A DNA stretch of 64,000 bases from the NCBI GenBank assembly GCA_038049695.1, contig CP142456.1, positions 16,334,501 through 16,398,500 of the forward strand, written 5' to 3'. Origin of the DNA: Cinnamomum chago (Eukaryota > Streptophyta > Magnoliopsida > Laurales > Lauraceae). This document shows, one piece after another, positions 30,132-40,778 of this stretch; position 1 is the first letter of the stretch, and every line of letters starts with the position of its first letter. Made by a program: the position numbers and the translations under genes. Under the pieces are notes generated by a model. It made no database searches and was not told the DNA's origin. It saw nothing but the letters and a program-made list of their open reading frames with translations.

Positions 30132-33100
30132 TGTGAGGCCCCACCCTTTGTGGGCCCTCTAATTGCTATTTTAAATACTAATTACTTGCTAATTAATACT
30201 AATTATTGCTAATTACTAGCTAATTATGCTAATTAAGGGTTAATCAGGGTGGTTTTGTGTTAATCTCCTAAGTTAGTGTTAGACTAGTTAGTTGTATTAG
30301 TATTAGGGTTTTTGTGTAGTCTTTTGTAATTCTAGGCTAGTTAGTGTAGGGGAGGCCCTTAGTATGGTTTTTAGAAATTTATAAGGGGTTTAGTGTAAAA
30401 AGTGCATCTCTAGAACCTTCTAACCTAAAGACTAAAAAGCCCTTAACCCTAACCCTAATCCTATGTTAACCTAAAGGCTATTACAGTCATTAGCCACCCG
30501 CCCTAAGCTATAAATCCAGCACAAATCCCAATGAGCCCTAGCAACTATTCACCTCATTTCCTCTCTTCTTCCTCTCTCATTTCTTCCCTAAGTTTTGAGC
30601 TACTGTTACTGTGCTGGGATTTTCACTAGGAGCAGCTGCTACTACTTCTTCTTCTTCTTCTTTGTTGAGCTGGGATTTCTCTCTTCTTCCTCTCTCTCAT
30701 TTCTTCTCCTTAGAGCTGTGAGTGAGCTACTGAGTGTGCTGGGAGAATTGCTTAGGAGCTGTTGTATCCTCATCTTCTTCTTCTTCAGCTGGGATTTCTC
30801 TATCTCTCTCTCCATATTCCTCTACAAACCTTCTCTTCTCACAAAGGCAAGTGCACCTTACTATTAGCTTAGAATGTATATTTATTTCCTTTGATTCAGT
30901 GATTTTTAATTCATGTATGTTATTGATTAAGTCTTAGAATTCACCTGGAGCGTAGTTGTGTGTGATTGGATGGATTGGCCATTGATGGATGGGGGTTTCA
31001 CCCCCCATTTGGAAGATCAATGGGTCCAAAGGATGTTGGATTGATGGGCATTTTAGTAGATTTGTGTTTGGTTTTGCTTGGATGGAGTTTGGTAGTAATT
31101 GGAAATGATTCGGAGGAAGAATGGATCAAAAAGATGAAATCTGCAGAAACTGCGTTTTCCCAGTTTTCGTGTAGGGAGGTCGACCTGGGAGTCCACCTGT
31201 AGTGTAGTAGGTCGACCCGCCTGAAGAGGGAGGTCGACCTGCTACACTAGGTTTGGAAAAATTTCAGTCCCAGTTAAAATGTTCTGCAGAAGTGATTCTC
31301 AGTGTAACAGGTCGACCCGCCTGCAGAGGGAGGTCGACCCGGTACACTGCATTTGTGAAAAATTGGCCCTCAGTTAGATTTTCTGCAGAGACCCATTTCA
31401 GTTAGCCAGGTCAACCCGGCCCTGCAGGCAGGTCGACCCGGTACACACTGTTTTTGCAGAATTTGACTGAAAGTTGGTCTTTCACCTGAAAATCAGACTC
31501 TCTATGTTCAGATCGACCTAATACTTAGGATTTTCATTAGAAAATGTTTAAAGCTGGGACATCAACCTTTCTAGGGTTTTTGGTGTATGCGGTCAATCAC
31601 CCAGGCCAGGAGGTTGACCGGACACGCTGGGAACCTTTAGAAACGAAATAAGTTTTCCAGGAAGCCTGATTCAGATTATTCAGTGCACTCGGTTGATCCA
31701 CCAGGCTAGGAGGTCAACCGAGCACACTACACCTCAGGTCCACCTGGGAAACCCTGATTTTCCGGTTTTCAACATTTAGGAGTTGTGATCAGTTGTGGGG
31801 CCCATTGACCATCCAAATGAACGTTTATCGATGTTCTAAGCCCGAGTCAACGGTGTGGCTCAACCTTGACTCGCAGGGACCACTGATTAGGGTTTTGGTT
31901 GTTAATCTAAGATGATCTGACCTCTAAGAGTTGTCAATGATGCCCGTAACTTCATAAGCACCAAACACAATATTATATGGCATCTGTGACTTCGTTTAGA
32001 GATCAAATTACCGGAGATAGGCCTGAACCTAACGTGGCCCATTACCTAGGATTGGACCGTTGTATTTTTCTATTGATTCTCAGGTTGAAGTTCACACTTC
32101 ACCTTGTTTAATGCTGTCATTCTTAGATCTTTAGAGTAACTATTAACTGTTAATTAATGGAAATTGGAGGACCTAAACCTAGGATATCTTAGAGGTGACC
32201 TGTTAGCATGATTTAGAGATCACTGACCCGTGTCTGTGTCTAGGCGGGCCCTTATTGGGCCTAAGTGTGGGATGTGTACCTTAAGTTGGAAGAGGTAGTT
32301 TATATTTGAGTTTTTAGTCATGATGGATTGAATGAACCGTTTATCAGTAGTAAATGGATATGATGCCTCGTTTGGACGGTTTTAGACCAGGCCACGGATT
32401 TGATGGGCCTTGGTATGGATCCAACGGTGGGCTTGGACTTAGAATATAATCCATAGACTGATTGATGTACAGACCTCTTAGAGACATTGTTAGGACCTTG
32501 TTCATGCAAGGCGAAGCCTAAACAGACACAGACCCCTAGAGTTATTCTTGAGTCGGCATAGACATTCACTCAGTTGATTTAAGCTCAGCCTGTGGACTGA
32601 TCATCCTCGGTAGGAGCTAGTATGAGGGTTGAGGAGCTATCATAATGAGCTGTGTGGTTAAGACGGACGGTGTGATACCGTGTCCGGTCTTGAGTGATGA
32701 GTACGATGAGATGATGAGTGATTTGCGGGATTAGTAATTCCCAGCACTGGTGAGATTTCTCCGCCGCAACTGTGTTCAGTTTGGGAGGGCCGCGGCATAA
32801 TATCCCGCGGTATTCTAGCTCGTGTGAACGTGTCATTTCGTAGTAGATTAGATGTTTTATATTATCCTGATTCTTTATGCTTTTATTGCTCATCTGCCTA
32901 GTTCTTTACCTTGTCATTCTTTAATTTATTTTACCTGTCTTTATTCATTTGATATATATGTTCTATGTTAGTAGTATGCTGTGACTTGCCAGATCTTTTA
33001 GATTTGACCCATCTTTGGTGCTTAGGCCTTGACCCAGAGATCCCCAAGGATGCGCTAGCGCTAGTAGAGGCGCCGATTGCTGGAGAGTTCGCGTGGGGCC

Positions 33101-33478
33101 CGGCCGACCCGGATGTCGAGCCGGAGGGCGGAGATGATTTACCAGGGTTTTGAGAGTCCACCTTATTTTGGGCTTTGAGAGGAATTTTGTAGTGAGTTGG
33201 GTAGAAATCAAACATGTATTAACTTTGATATTAACAACTGATACTTTTAACTAGACTGTAGTTCTGTTCACACTTTACTTATATATCGATACCTATTGCT
33301 TCCGCTTATTTCTTATACTTCCGCAATTTAACTGTTATTACTATATCGTCCAAAAAGTTTTAAAATTGGACCTCACTGCGGGCCTACGATCTTGGAAGTT
33401 CTCGGATTTTCCGGGAAGTAACGCGCCAACTTCGGGTATTCGAACGACTTTATCGGTATCCGGAATTGGGGCGTTACA
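30132..33478 (+). mobile_element. Solo LTR of a gypsy (Tekay/Del-like) element
   Basis: Inserted in the LINE. It starts TGTGAGGCCCC and ends GGGGCGTTACA, near-perfect inverted complements, and GGTGA is duplicated on both sides (30127-30131 and 33479-33483). No primer-binding site, polypurine tract or coding domain occurs in its 3347 bp, so it is read as a very long solo LTR left by LTR-LTR recombination. Long LTRs starting TGTGAGGCCCC occur in plant chromoviruses such as the Tekay/Del group; the assignment is tentative. Coding LINE sequence joins across it in frame. Confidence 0.8.
31178..31722 (+). repeat. ~100-bp-period array of paired GGTCGACC palindromes
   Basis: Within the solo LTR, GGTCGACC-like boxes occur in pairs: 31210/31232, 31310/31332, 31409/31431, 31591/31612 and 31691/31712, with single boxes at 31178 and 31510. 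The two boxes of a pair start 21-22 bases apart and pairs recur at about 100-base spacing. Typical wording is AGGTCGACCCGCCTG then GGGAGGTCGACC. Most are perfect or one-mismatch palindromes. Confidence 0.75.
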
Positions 33479-34033
33479 GGTGATTTCTCCATTAAGGTTG
33501 CCTGGAACTCTATCAGGACTGTCGCTGTTGAAGTTCCCTGGCATAAACTGATCTGGAACAATCTCATCCATCCCAGAATTGCTTGCATGAGCTGGCGCCT
33601 ATTCCACAGAAGAATTCCGATGGACAGCTACGCCAAATCTAAAGGATGCAACTTGGCCTCCAAGTGCTTCAACTGTTTCAAAGCTGAAGAAAACGAACCT
33701 CACCTGTTCTTCACTTGCAATATGGCATCTGCCTTTTGGCATTGGTTGCTCTTAAGTTGCGGGGTCCATCTTTCTTCTTCTCTCTCTGCTTCTTCCATTT
33801 GGTTGGCTATTTATTCAGCTGGAGATACCCAAGGAAGGAACTGCGCTGCAGCCATCTTCTTCCACGCTATCTCAATCTTATGGTCTCTTCGGAACAACTC
33901 CAAACACAACTCAATAACTCCCTCCCTTGAGAGAGCTAAAGTGATCTTCAAGGACAACATAAAAGGCATGGTCTCTACTACCAAAGTGTTGCATCCCCAC
34001 CCCATTTTGGTTGCTCTGGGTATTCTCATTTAA
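33479..34033 (+). pseudogene. LINE ORF2 3' end (zf-RVT domain)
   Basis: Continues LINE ORF2 after the solo LTR: the GDFSIKVAWNSIR region spans the junction, then VPWHKLIWNN and MSWRLFHRRIP, with the cysteine/histidine cluster CFNCFKAEENEPHLFFTC. It ends TAA at 34033. This end domain is usual in plant L1 elements. Confidence 0.8.
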
Positions 34034-34216
34034 CTATTCTTTCTTTGTCTTTTTTGGAGCATGCTCCAGGCTTCTTCTTTCTTTGTTTTGTTTTATAGGC
34101 TTTCCTCTTTCTTCTGGCTTTCTCTGTTTTAGCCTGGTTGCCTTTCTTCTGTTTTGGGGGCCTTGCCCTTTCTTCTTCTTAATACAAATTTACCATTTAG
34201 CAAAAATAAATAAATA
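34034..34216 (+). other. LINE 3' untranslated region and A-rich tail
   Basis: A T-rich 3' region (repeated TTTCTTC, TTTTG) ending in AAAAATAAATAAATAAA, which is the reverse-transcription start of the LINE. Confidence 0.75.
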
Positions 34217-34957
34217 AAAGGAAATAGAAAGTTACTATTTCTATTTGAAGTGAGACTTCTAATAGTGGTAATAGTAAGTTACTAGTTATTAATGGAAGTG
34301 AGACTTCTATTTTAATCAGAAAAAGAGGAAGTTACTAATCATATTTGAAATAAGACTTCTAATTGTGATTTACTAAGCAACTAATTATTATGGAAGTAAG
34401 ACTTCTATTTCAATTAGTAAGAGGAGGTTGCTTAAGTGCTATAAAAGAGGAGAGGAGGCCTTGGACGTCCAACACAATTCAATCATAGGGATTCACGCCC
34501 AGCCCATTCAATTCGTGCAAGAGTTGCACACCACTCTCTCTCTCCCTCTTCTAGTTATCTTCTAGTTTCCTTAATAGCTTTCTCTTGGAGATCCCACCCA
34601 TCTTCTTGAGCAAAGAGAATCTGATACGGGTCATAGCGTGGAAGAGCATAAGGTCTTGGAGATTCTGATTTAATCAGTGAAAGTGTTCATCATCAAAGAA
34701 AGAGATCAACTTCTCTATTAGAGCACTACTAAGCTCCAAAGGTACAATCTACATCCTTGTATGTTGTAGATTTCGTGATTACATGTTTAGGTGTTATTTT
34801 CTATCTTCTAGATAGGTTATATTGCTGCACATGATTTATGAGTTTGAGGGATTGCATCCTGGATTGGGTTTTTTTATAGCTTTCTAGATAGTTGATCCCT
34901 GCATCAAGTGGGTCAAAAGTTTTGAAACCTATCCGAAAGGCCCACCTACTTCCAACA
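34217..34957 (+). repeat. copia-1 3' LTR, right part
   Basis: Contains the TATA region GCTATAAAAGAGG (near 34438) and ends CCAACA. It is followed by ATATA matching the five bases before 6205. Confidence 0.85.
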
Positions 34958-34966
34958 ATATATATA

Positions 34967-35110
34967 GGGAGATGCTCCTATGAGAGATATCTCTCACTTT
35001 ATTATGAGATATAAGGTGAGGGCCCTCACATTCATATCCAATGCCAATAACTTAAATGTGAGGGCCCGCACCCCTATCTTTCATAGTATACTCTCACAGG
35101 AGCACCTCCC
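34967..35110. mobile_element. TA-flanked MITE family B, full copy
   Basis: 144 bp with 20-bp inverted ends (GGGAGATGCTCCTATGAGAG and CTCTCACAGGAGCACCTCCC, two mismatches) flanked by TA repeats. It shares CCAATAACTTAAATGTGAGG with the three copies at 5782-6184. It is the best-preserved member and defines the family ends. Confidence 0.75.
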
Positions 35111-36629
35111 ATATATATATATGGAAAATCTTCTCCTATAAGTAAGCGCATATGCAGTCGAGCTCTATGGGGTCCACTCAAGCCACCTTGGACCAGTGCA
35201 GGCCCATTCACACTTTCATCCCCTCATGACCTAGTACCAAGCCCAGGTTCACTATTATCAAACCTTTATCCACTATTGGATTGAATCTCAAATAAATATA
35301 TAGTTAAAAGACCACCAAAGTTTATGGCTCTCAAATCAAGGGCAAAGATAATTTTCTAAGGTTGGCTATTCTGTTGTCCCCTATGTGCAAGGAGACTTTT
35401 CCTCGTACCTTACCCCACTAATAAGAGGGCATCTTAAGTGGGCCCTATGAGTTAGACTGCATATTGCTCATATTCAATCTTCTCGTAGGAGAACATTGTC
35501 CATTATACAATATTAAAGTCGTGGATTTTGAAGCTAATTTTAATCCTGACTTTTGATTTTGACTGGGAGTAATAATCATTCTTTGTAACTTACTCACATT
35601 CTCCACCCACTTTCAATAAGTAACTACTCAAAGCTTTCTTAACACTTCTTACTCTTTTAAATTTCATTTCTATCACAAATCTCCTATAATCCTAACTTTT
35701 GATTTTGACAGGGAGTAATAATCATTCTTTGTAACTAACTCACATTCTCCACCCACTTTCAATAAGTAACTACTCAAAGCTTTCTTAACACTTCTTACTC
35801 TTTTCAATTTCATTTCTATCCCAAATCTCCTATCTTTTCTGTACATATCCTCTCTTATTTCCTTTCAACCCGACTTCTCTCACCCCATTTCTACTCCACA
35901 TACCCTTGGATTAAGAAAAAAAGAGTTGTTATAATCTTTTTTTTTTCCTCTCTATTTAAAACTTTATACTCTACACTAAGTGTTGAAGATGAATTTACGT
36001 GATCTAAGTTTTTTAAATTGATTTTCATATATGTTGCTACGAATTTATTAGTAAATATGCATGTGCTTCACATGATTTATTGTGTCGGTCTATATATTAT
36101 GAGTAGTGATTCTGAGAAAACTTCACCCCAATTCTCTAGGGCGAGAGCACTATAGGGCTCATGTAAGGATGCAAAATGGGTCAGGCCGCACAGACCTGGC
36201 ATGGCCCGATACGCCAGACAAAATGCCCCGGCATGGCCTAACCCATCTCAGGCACAGATTATTTGGGCTAGGGTGCCCACACTTGTGGCACTGCACGATA
36301 CGGCCCGTGAACAGGCCCAGTCACGACACAACATAGCCTATGGCCCAATTAGGTAAGCCCCAAATCCTCTATGCTCATTCTTGAAATTAGAGAAGACTTA
36401 TGTGTTTATTGGTAGGTGAATAGGCTTATGGATGTTGGTGAAATAATAGATGAATTTGAAAGGCCTATTTATTATTAGTATCATTGCCATATATGAACTA
36501 CTTTAGTGTTGTCAATTCCATGTAAAGTTGAAGACCTTACCTTTGGAAGGTTCGACAAGGAAAATCAAGTTCAGAACAAAAGATCGAGTTTTGAAAAGCA
36601 AATGGATCGTCAAGTCAAATTCTTCAATT
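35111..36629. other. Gene-free DNA
   Basis: No gene recognised. It includes the tandem duplication at 35541-35832 and, at 36170-36350, a GC-richer non-coding stretch with repeated GGCCCG/GCCCA words that may be an old element remnant. Confidence 0.45.
35541..35832. repeat. 146-bp tandem duplication
   Basis: Two adjacent copies starting TAATCCTGACTTTTG and TAATCCTAACTTTTG and ending CAAATCTCCTAT, with only a handful of substitutions. Non-coding. Confidence 0.8.
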
Positions 36630-37880
36630 TGTGACAACCTATTCAGGTAAATTGGGCCTTAGGGGTGAAAATAGTTTAACTGAGCAATAGATTTGCATAG
36701 TTCTAAAGTAAGGGTACAGCAAACCGTAAGCCTCCACGGTCAACTCCTGGTTACCTTTCTAGAAACTAACTGTTTTCATGTCTTCTAAACTACGATTAGC
36801 TCTTGGTGAGCCTCACGGCTAGCCGTAAGTGCCATACGGCTTGATGTGAAGCTAGCCCTAGAATAAAGCATCCGTTTTGACTAAAAGTCAAATTAGCCAT
36901 TTAGGGTTTGACAGTTAACCGTAAAAAGTTGTAGGCTGACCGTAAAGTAGCCATTTGATGCTCTTCTATATATACTTAAGCTCATCCCAAAGGCCATAGC
37001 TTTTAGGATTTTGAGACCTCTCTTCCAACACAAAGTTCCCATTAATTAACAACTTCTTAGAGCCCCCAAAATCCACAATTCCACTCACACCTAGGCCCAT
37101 AATAGGCATATTCAAGAGCATTCAAAGCTCTAATTAAGCGAGATAAGTGGAATCACCCCTCTAGAGTAACCTTCAAGCCTCTCAAGTAATAATCCTCATT
37201 CACCCTAGACTTAGACTCCCCATCCCTCTTGGTTGAGCAATCATTGGAGCATCATCAGCACCAAGAGAGCATAGCAAGGAGTCTAATGCTTGGAGCTTCG
37301 ATTTCAAGCATCAAGAGCGCACTCAAGGCTTCATCATCATCTAAACGTAAGCATTTTTTTATTTTTATTTTTTTGAATTTTCATATCAATATAAAGTAGA
37401 TTAGACCTTTGTGATCAAACCACTAAAAAAAAGGTAATGGATTAGGCCTTAGTGATTGAACCACCCTTAAAAAATTTAGGTGGAAAGGTTTTGAAGTGAG
37501 CCTTTTGAAAAACCTCCTATAGTGGAACCAAAGGAACCATTGGTGTGTGGTTTGGTTGGGAGTGGATGTTGGTCAATGACCGAACCACTATAAATCATTG
37601 TATGCCCTTTATTATTGTCTCTATGATCTGATTTGCATGTGCTAGATAGTTATTTATTGATTTGGCATACAACTCACTTGTGCTAGAATACTTTCGGCTA
37701 ATTAGAATATCGTTGAGTGTTTAGCGCACACATTTTGTGTAGCACTCCACAATTGATTACTCAGTTGTACTCTTTCATAGTTATATACATTGTTGTGTAT
37801 TTCAAGTGAATTTGTGATTGTTCTTAGTTGGATTAAAGTGTTTGATTAAGTTTAAAATTTAATGATTGGTGCTAAAACTA
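36630..37880 (+). mobile_element. LTR-like remnant with ACCGTAA words
   Basis: Begins TGTGACAACCTATTC, a typical start of Del/Tekay-type LTRs, and has recurring GGCTAGCCGTAAG, GTTAACCGTAA and GCTGACCGTAAAG words at 36720-36950, a TATA-like CTATATATACTTAAG (36966) and later ACCGAACCACTATAAATC (37580). No matching right end or target duplication was found, so it is a partial or decayed LTR. Similar words occur in the CCS52A intron at 49770-50060. Confidence 0.45.
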
Positions 37881-38172
37881 GTACCAATGATTGGTGCAAG
37901 TTTATACGTGGATATTGCATATTCAGGTCCAGCTAATCCATAATGATCAAGGTATGGACTATGCAAAATTAATGACGAAAATCCCACGACTCAAATCCAA
38001 TGGCCGAGATTAGTCTGTTACAGGGCTCAGGCTTGGCCTATGGGCTGTACTGGGTCGGAACTTCACTAAGGGGTGGGAAACGGATGTTAAAAGGGCCCTG
38101 GAGTAGGCTTCACAGGGGAGATCATCTCACCCACATGTATATTCCATATAAAACTTATGACTACACTGTCAT

Positions 38173-38559
38173 TAGGGGTGTAAATGGGTACCCAATTCTC
38201 CGATTACCCAGAGGTTCCAACCTGTTAAAAATCAGGTCTTGATCCTTATTTAGGCCCTGATAAGTAAATGGGTCCAGGTCCGGTTCCACCTTGGTTCGGA
38301 CCCGCGGACCCGAGACCTAACATGTTACCTCATTGTTTGAAAATCTATCCTAAAAATCATATTCTTTTAATATGATTCTCTATGTAGACCCAGACCCAGA
38401 TCCAGACCCGTCTGATATATGATTCTGATTCCGGTTCCGAAGCTAAGAAACAGGTTTCAAAACGATTCCGGATCCGAATCCGGTTCCACCTTCTCCTTAA
38501 CGGTTCTGATTCTGAATCCACCATAGACCCGGACGGGAACCGATCCGTTTACAACCCTA
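38173..38559. mobile_element. hAT-like MITE, copy 2
   Basis: Starts TAGGGGTGTAAATGGG and ends GTTTACAACCCTA. It aligns with 3092-3430 along its length, sharing GGTCCGGTTCCACCTTGGTT and CCACCTTCTCCTTAACG. It is longer than copy 1 by about 50 bp near the right end. Confidence 0.65.
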
Positions 38560-39010
38560 CTTATCCTATGTGACCTACTAAAATATATACACATATATTA
38601 TATATAGATATGTGATAAGGTCAGAGGGCTTTGCAGGTGGACATGCTCATTTAAACAATTTGTGCAAGCCTTGTACGATTTACCTGAGGCCACATCAATT
38701 CATGGGAAGATAGGAGTCGAAAGATTTGGATGTGGGCACACCTATGTGCAAAATTTTAAGTCCATCGTATTACTTAACCCCTGTATCTGTGTCCCTCAAG
38801 TTTATCAATTCTTGAATGCATCCTTTTTTACATTTCAATCCAGCTGTTAATCTCATTCGAATCAGTGTAAAGAGAATGGGAAATAAAATATGAAAATCAT
38901 CCCATGCCTCCTGTGTGCACCCCTAGTGGAGTCCATCTGATGGACCATCCGAGGGGACCAAAAAAAACCCCATGCGCACTAACTCACACCCTCAGGGTTT
39001 GCACCCGTGT
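38560..39010. other. Gene-free DNA
   Basis: AT-rich spacer with a short TATA-repeat; no gene or element ends recognised. Confidence 0.4.
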
Positions 39011-39361
39011 AATGAACTAGGCCATTGGATCGACTGTGCGCCCCATGCGAATGGACTGAACTTAGATGATAGGGTTAGGATGATTGGATGAGGCTGGTTT
39101 TTTTTTGTACATAGGAGGGCCCCACCCATCTTCAAATCCCCACAGGTCGAGATATATATATATATAGTCCCAATCCAGTGCACTCGATGCTGTGGGGCCC
39201 ATTGAATGGCGCACCTTGAAATGAAACTGGGGGATTTGAAGATTTGGGTGGGGCCCTCCTATGTAAAAAATCAGCTTCATCCGATCATTCTAACCTTAAC
39301 ATCTAGGGCCCACAAATCCAGTTCATTCATATGGGTGATCAATCGATCCAATGAACCAGTC
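39011..39361. repeat. 350-bp foldback with ~135-bp arms
   Basis: The left arm 39011-39144 and right arm 39228-39361 are inverted complements with scattered mismatches. Examples are TACATAGGAGGGCCCCACCC against GGTGGGGCCCTCCTATGTA, and CATTGGATCGA against TCGATCCAATG. The loop of ~80 bp contains a (TA)n run. It is a foldback MITE or a nested pair of inverted copies. Transcription would give a long hairpin RNA. Confidence 0.7.
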
Positions 39362-39864
39362 TATTTGGATAGATCCAAACGCAGGGTGCATGGACCTATC
39401 GAGGTTTTGGTCCACTCGTTGGTATCGAGGTTTTGGTCCACTCGATGGACTATCAAGTAGGCCCTATACACAAGTTATCTAGAGACAATGTGATGATTAT
39501 ATAAAACATAATGAGTAACAGGTAAGCGCCGGATCGTTTGTCCTTGTGGGCCCACCTACATGCATAACAATCAAAGAGGTGCAATGAAGAAAAAATAATG
39601 GACATATATCATGCAAATTTGTAGTAATAAAATCAAATGGTGACTAATGTATATAAGAAAGAAATCACATTTCGTGCCAATTCAAAGGAGGGCTGGTGTG
39701 TATAAATGCGTAGGACTGATCAGAGGTGGGCCTCAAGTATGCAAGCACAAGATACGGTACAGGAAAACCACTGGAGAATTGCAAAGAAACATAATATCAT
39801 CACCTATCACCAGTGCCTTGTCTCAATGTTGGGTCAGCTACATGAATTGTGTTTCTTCATTCTG

Positions 39865-39896
<32 letters not shown>

Positions 39897-40724
39897 ATAA
39901 AAACATTATATAATAGAAAAATCAAGCAAGCAGAGTCGTGCTCGAGTTGAGCCACCGACTCCAACTTGAGCCTGAGCTTGAGCCTAAGCCCAGTTGAGCC
40001 AAAAAACAGCTGGCCGGGCTCATTGAGTATTGACATCCCTACCCAATGCAGTATAACCCTATTTTAGAATTGTCATTTTCCATACAACTTCTAATACACA
40101 AGTGATCCCATCCTAACAACCAAACCAGCCACACCATCTGACTTGATCTATGTTGGCCAACTTCATTAAAATCAAAGCCACCCATATCACATGCACCCAC
40201 CTATAGCACATAGGTACAATATTACAACTAACTGCAGTGATATACACCACTGGATTGAGCATTGTAAGGCACATAAAACAGCTGTTTATGCATAAAAGAT
40301 GGGCGACAGTCAACTTTACAAGGTATACTAAAATGTTTAATTTGACACATCCCACTTTCTCATGGAAGGGAGGTGCTTTCACCATGATTGACAAACACCT
40401 CCCCTTATCATCTATATATATCTACATCACTGTAGAAATCTAAAGATAACTTTCCTTTCCCTTTTCAGATAAAAACAATACTTCGCAATTTGCAAAAAAA
40501 AAGCAGAGATCATTCTTCTTTTGCTTAATTTGTTTGAAACCCTTTTTCTTGCTTTCCACCATTTTTCAGTTCGGCAACAGCCTGTTTGATGCAGACCCAA
40601 CATGAAAGAATGTGATTGTATGGTGATATTCATACCGTAACCATCGTGCGAACCTCTTCGCATGATTGTTTGATGACACCAAGAATATAGTGTATGAAGA
40701 TAAGGATCGGAAAGCAAGTAGAGA
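39362..40724. other. Gene-free DNA, 3' flank of CCS52A
   Basis: Contains a 25-base poly-T run at about 39866 and an imperfect GAGCTTGAGCC repeat at 39960-40020 ending in TTGACATCCCTA, possibly a hAT-type element end. The part next to 40724 would be the 3' untranslated region of the minus-strand gene; no certain polyadenylation signal was picked out. Confidence 0.45.
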
Positions 40725-40778
40725 TCACCGGATTTGGGTCCTGCCAAGAGATGAAGCTCCAATTTCGCTGTCCGTATT
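40725..40778 (-). CDS. CCS52A: CCS52A exon 10
   Basis: 17 codons and [20 protein letters not shown]. Acceptor TATTGGCAG. The C-terminal Ile-Arg is the APC/C-docking tail of this family. It lies 2.7 kb beyond exon 9, the LTR element at 41527-43210 lying between. Confidence 0.92.
   Translation of the reverse strand, partial: NTDSEIGASSLGRTQIR

Larger units (their letters stand above)
27068..34033 (+). pseudogene. LINE ORF2: endonuclease, reverse transcriptase, zinc-ribbon end
   Basis: Starts MFKVLSWNYRGIGN, the first strand of the exonuclease-endonuclease-phosphatase domain; the GDFNAIL motif is near 27480 and SDHSPLLL near 27735. The reverse transcriptase runs from about 28160: KLDISKAFDKLQWNFL (28800), GLRQGDPLSPYLFIL (28980) and the catalytic YADDILVF (29117). 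The end domain (zf-RVT, MSWRLFHRRIP ... CFNCFKAEENEPHLFF) lies after the solo LTR at 33587. From 27068 to 29985 a single frame is kept, interrupted only by stops at 27461-27463, 27929-27931, 28118-28120, 28697-28699 and 29723-29725. A 32-base C run at 29986 follows, then the solo LTR. Not functional. Confidence 0.85.
25355..34216 (+). mobile_element. L1-like LINE, split by a solo LTR
   Basis: About 5.5 kb of LINE once the 3.35-kb solo LTR (30132-33478) is removed. It starts four bases upstream of the ORF1 ATG, so the 5' untranslated region is missing or very short. It ends in an A-rich tail (AAAAATAAATAAATAAA). ORF1 and ORF2 overlap by eight bases at 27068-27075. There is no clear target duplication: the left flank ends ...ACTCTA and the right flank starts AAAGGAAAT, which are contiguous in the intact LTR. 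The nested position shows that it inserted after copia-1. Confidence 0.88.
6205..34957 (+). mobile_element. Ty1/copia element 'copia-1' with nested insertions
   Basis: A decayed copia retrotransposon bounded by TGTTAG at the left and CCAACA at the right, with ATATA on both outer sides as target duplication. Its two LTRs are each about 1.8 kb but both are split: the 5' LTR by a gypsy element at 7352-18052, the 3' LTR by a LINE at 25355-34216. Removing these joins the LTR halves seamlessly, and each LTR confirms the uninterrupted form of the other. The element's own part includes a primer-binding site at 18700, gag at 20473, and protease, integrase, reverse transcriptase and RNase H remnants up to about 24300. 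Several stops and frame changes make it non-functional. I cannot assign the copia lineage with confidence; long LTRs would suit an Angela- or Bianca-like group. Confidence 0.9.

Noticed and set aside
30595-30937. Open frames with Phe/Ser-rich translation in the solo LTR
   Set aside because: T-rich (TTC)n sequence; no protein features.
31178-31722. CRISPR-like array
   Set aside because: Regular spacing of short palindromes, but boxes vary, spacers are similar to each other and the context is a plant LTR; it is a decayed tandem repeat.
35964-36350. Possible small gene at 36106-36336
   Set aside because: The translation is Arg/His/Pro low-complexity from a GGCCCG-rich repeat; no family recognised.
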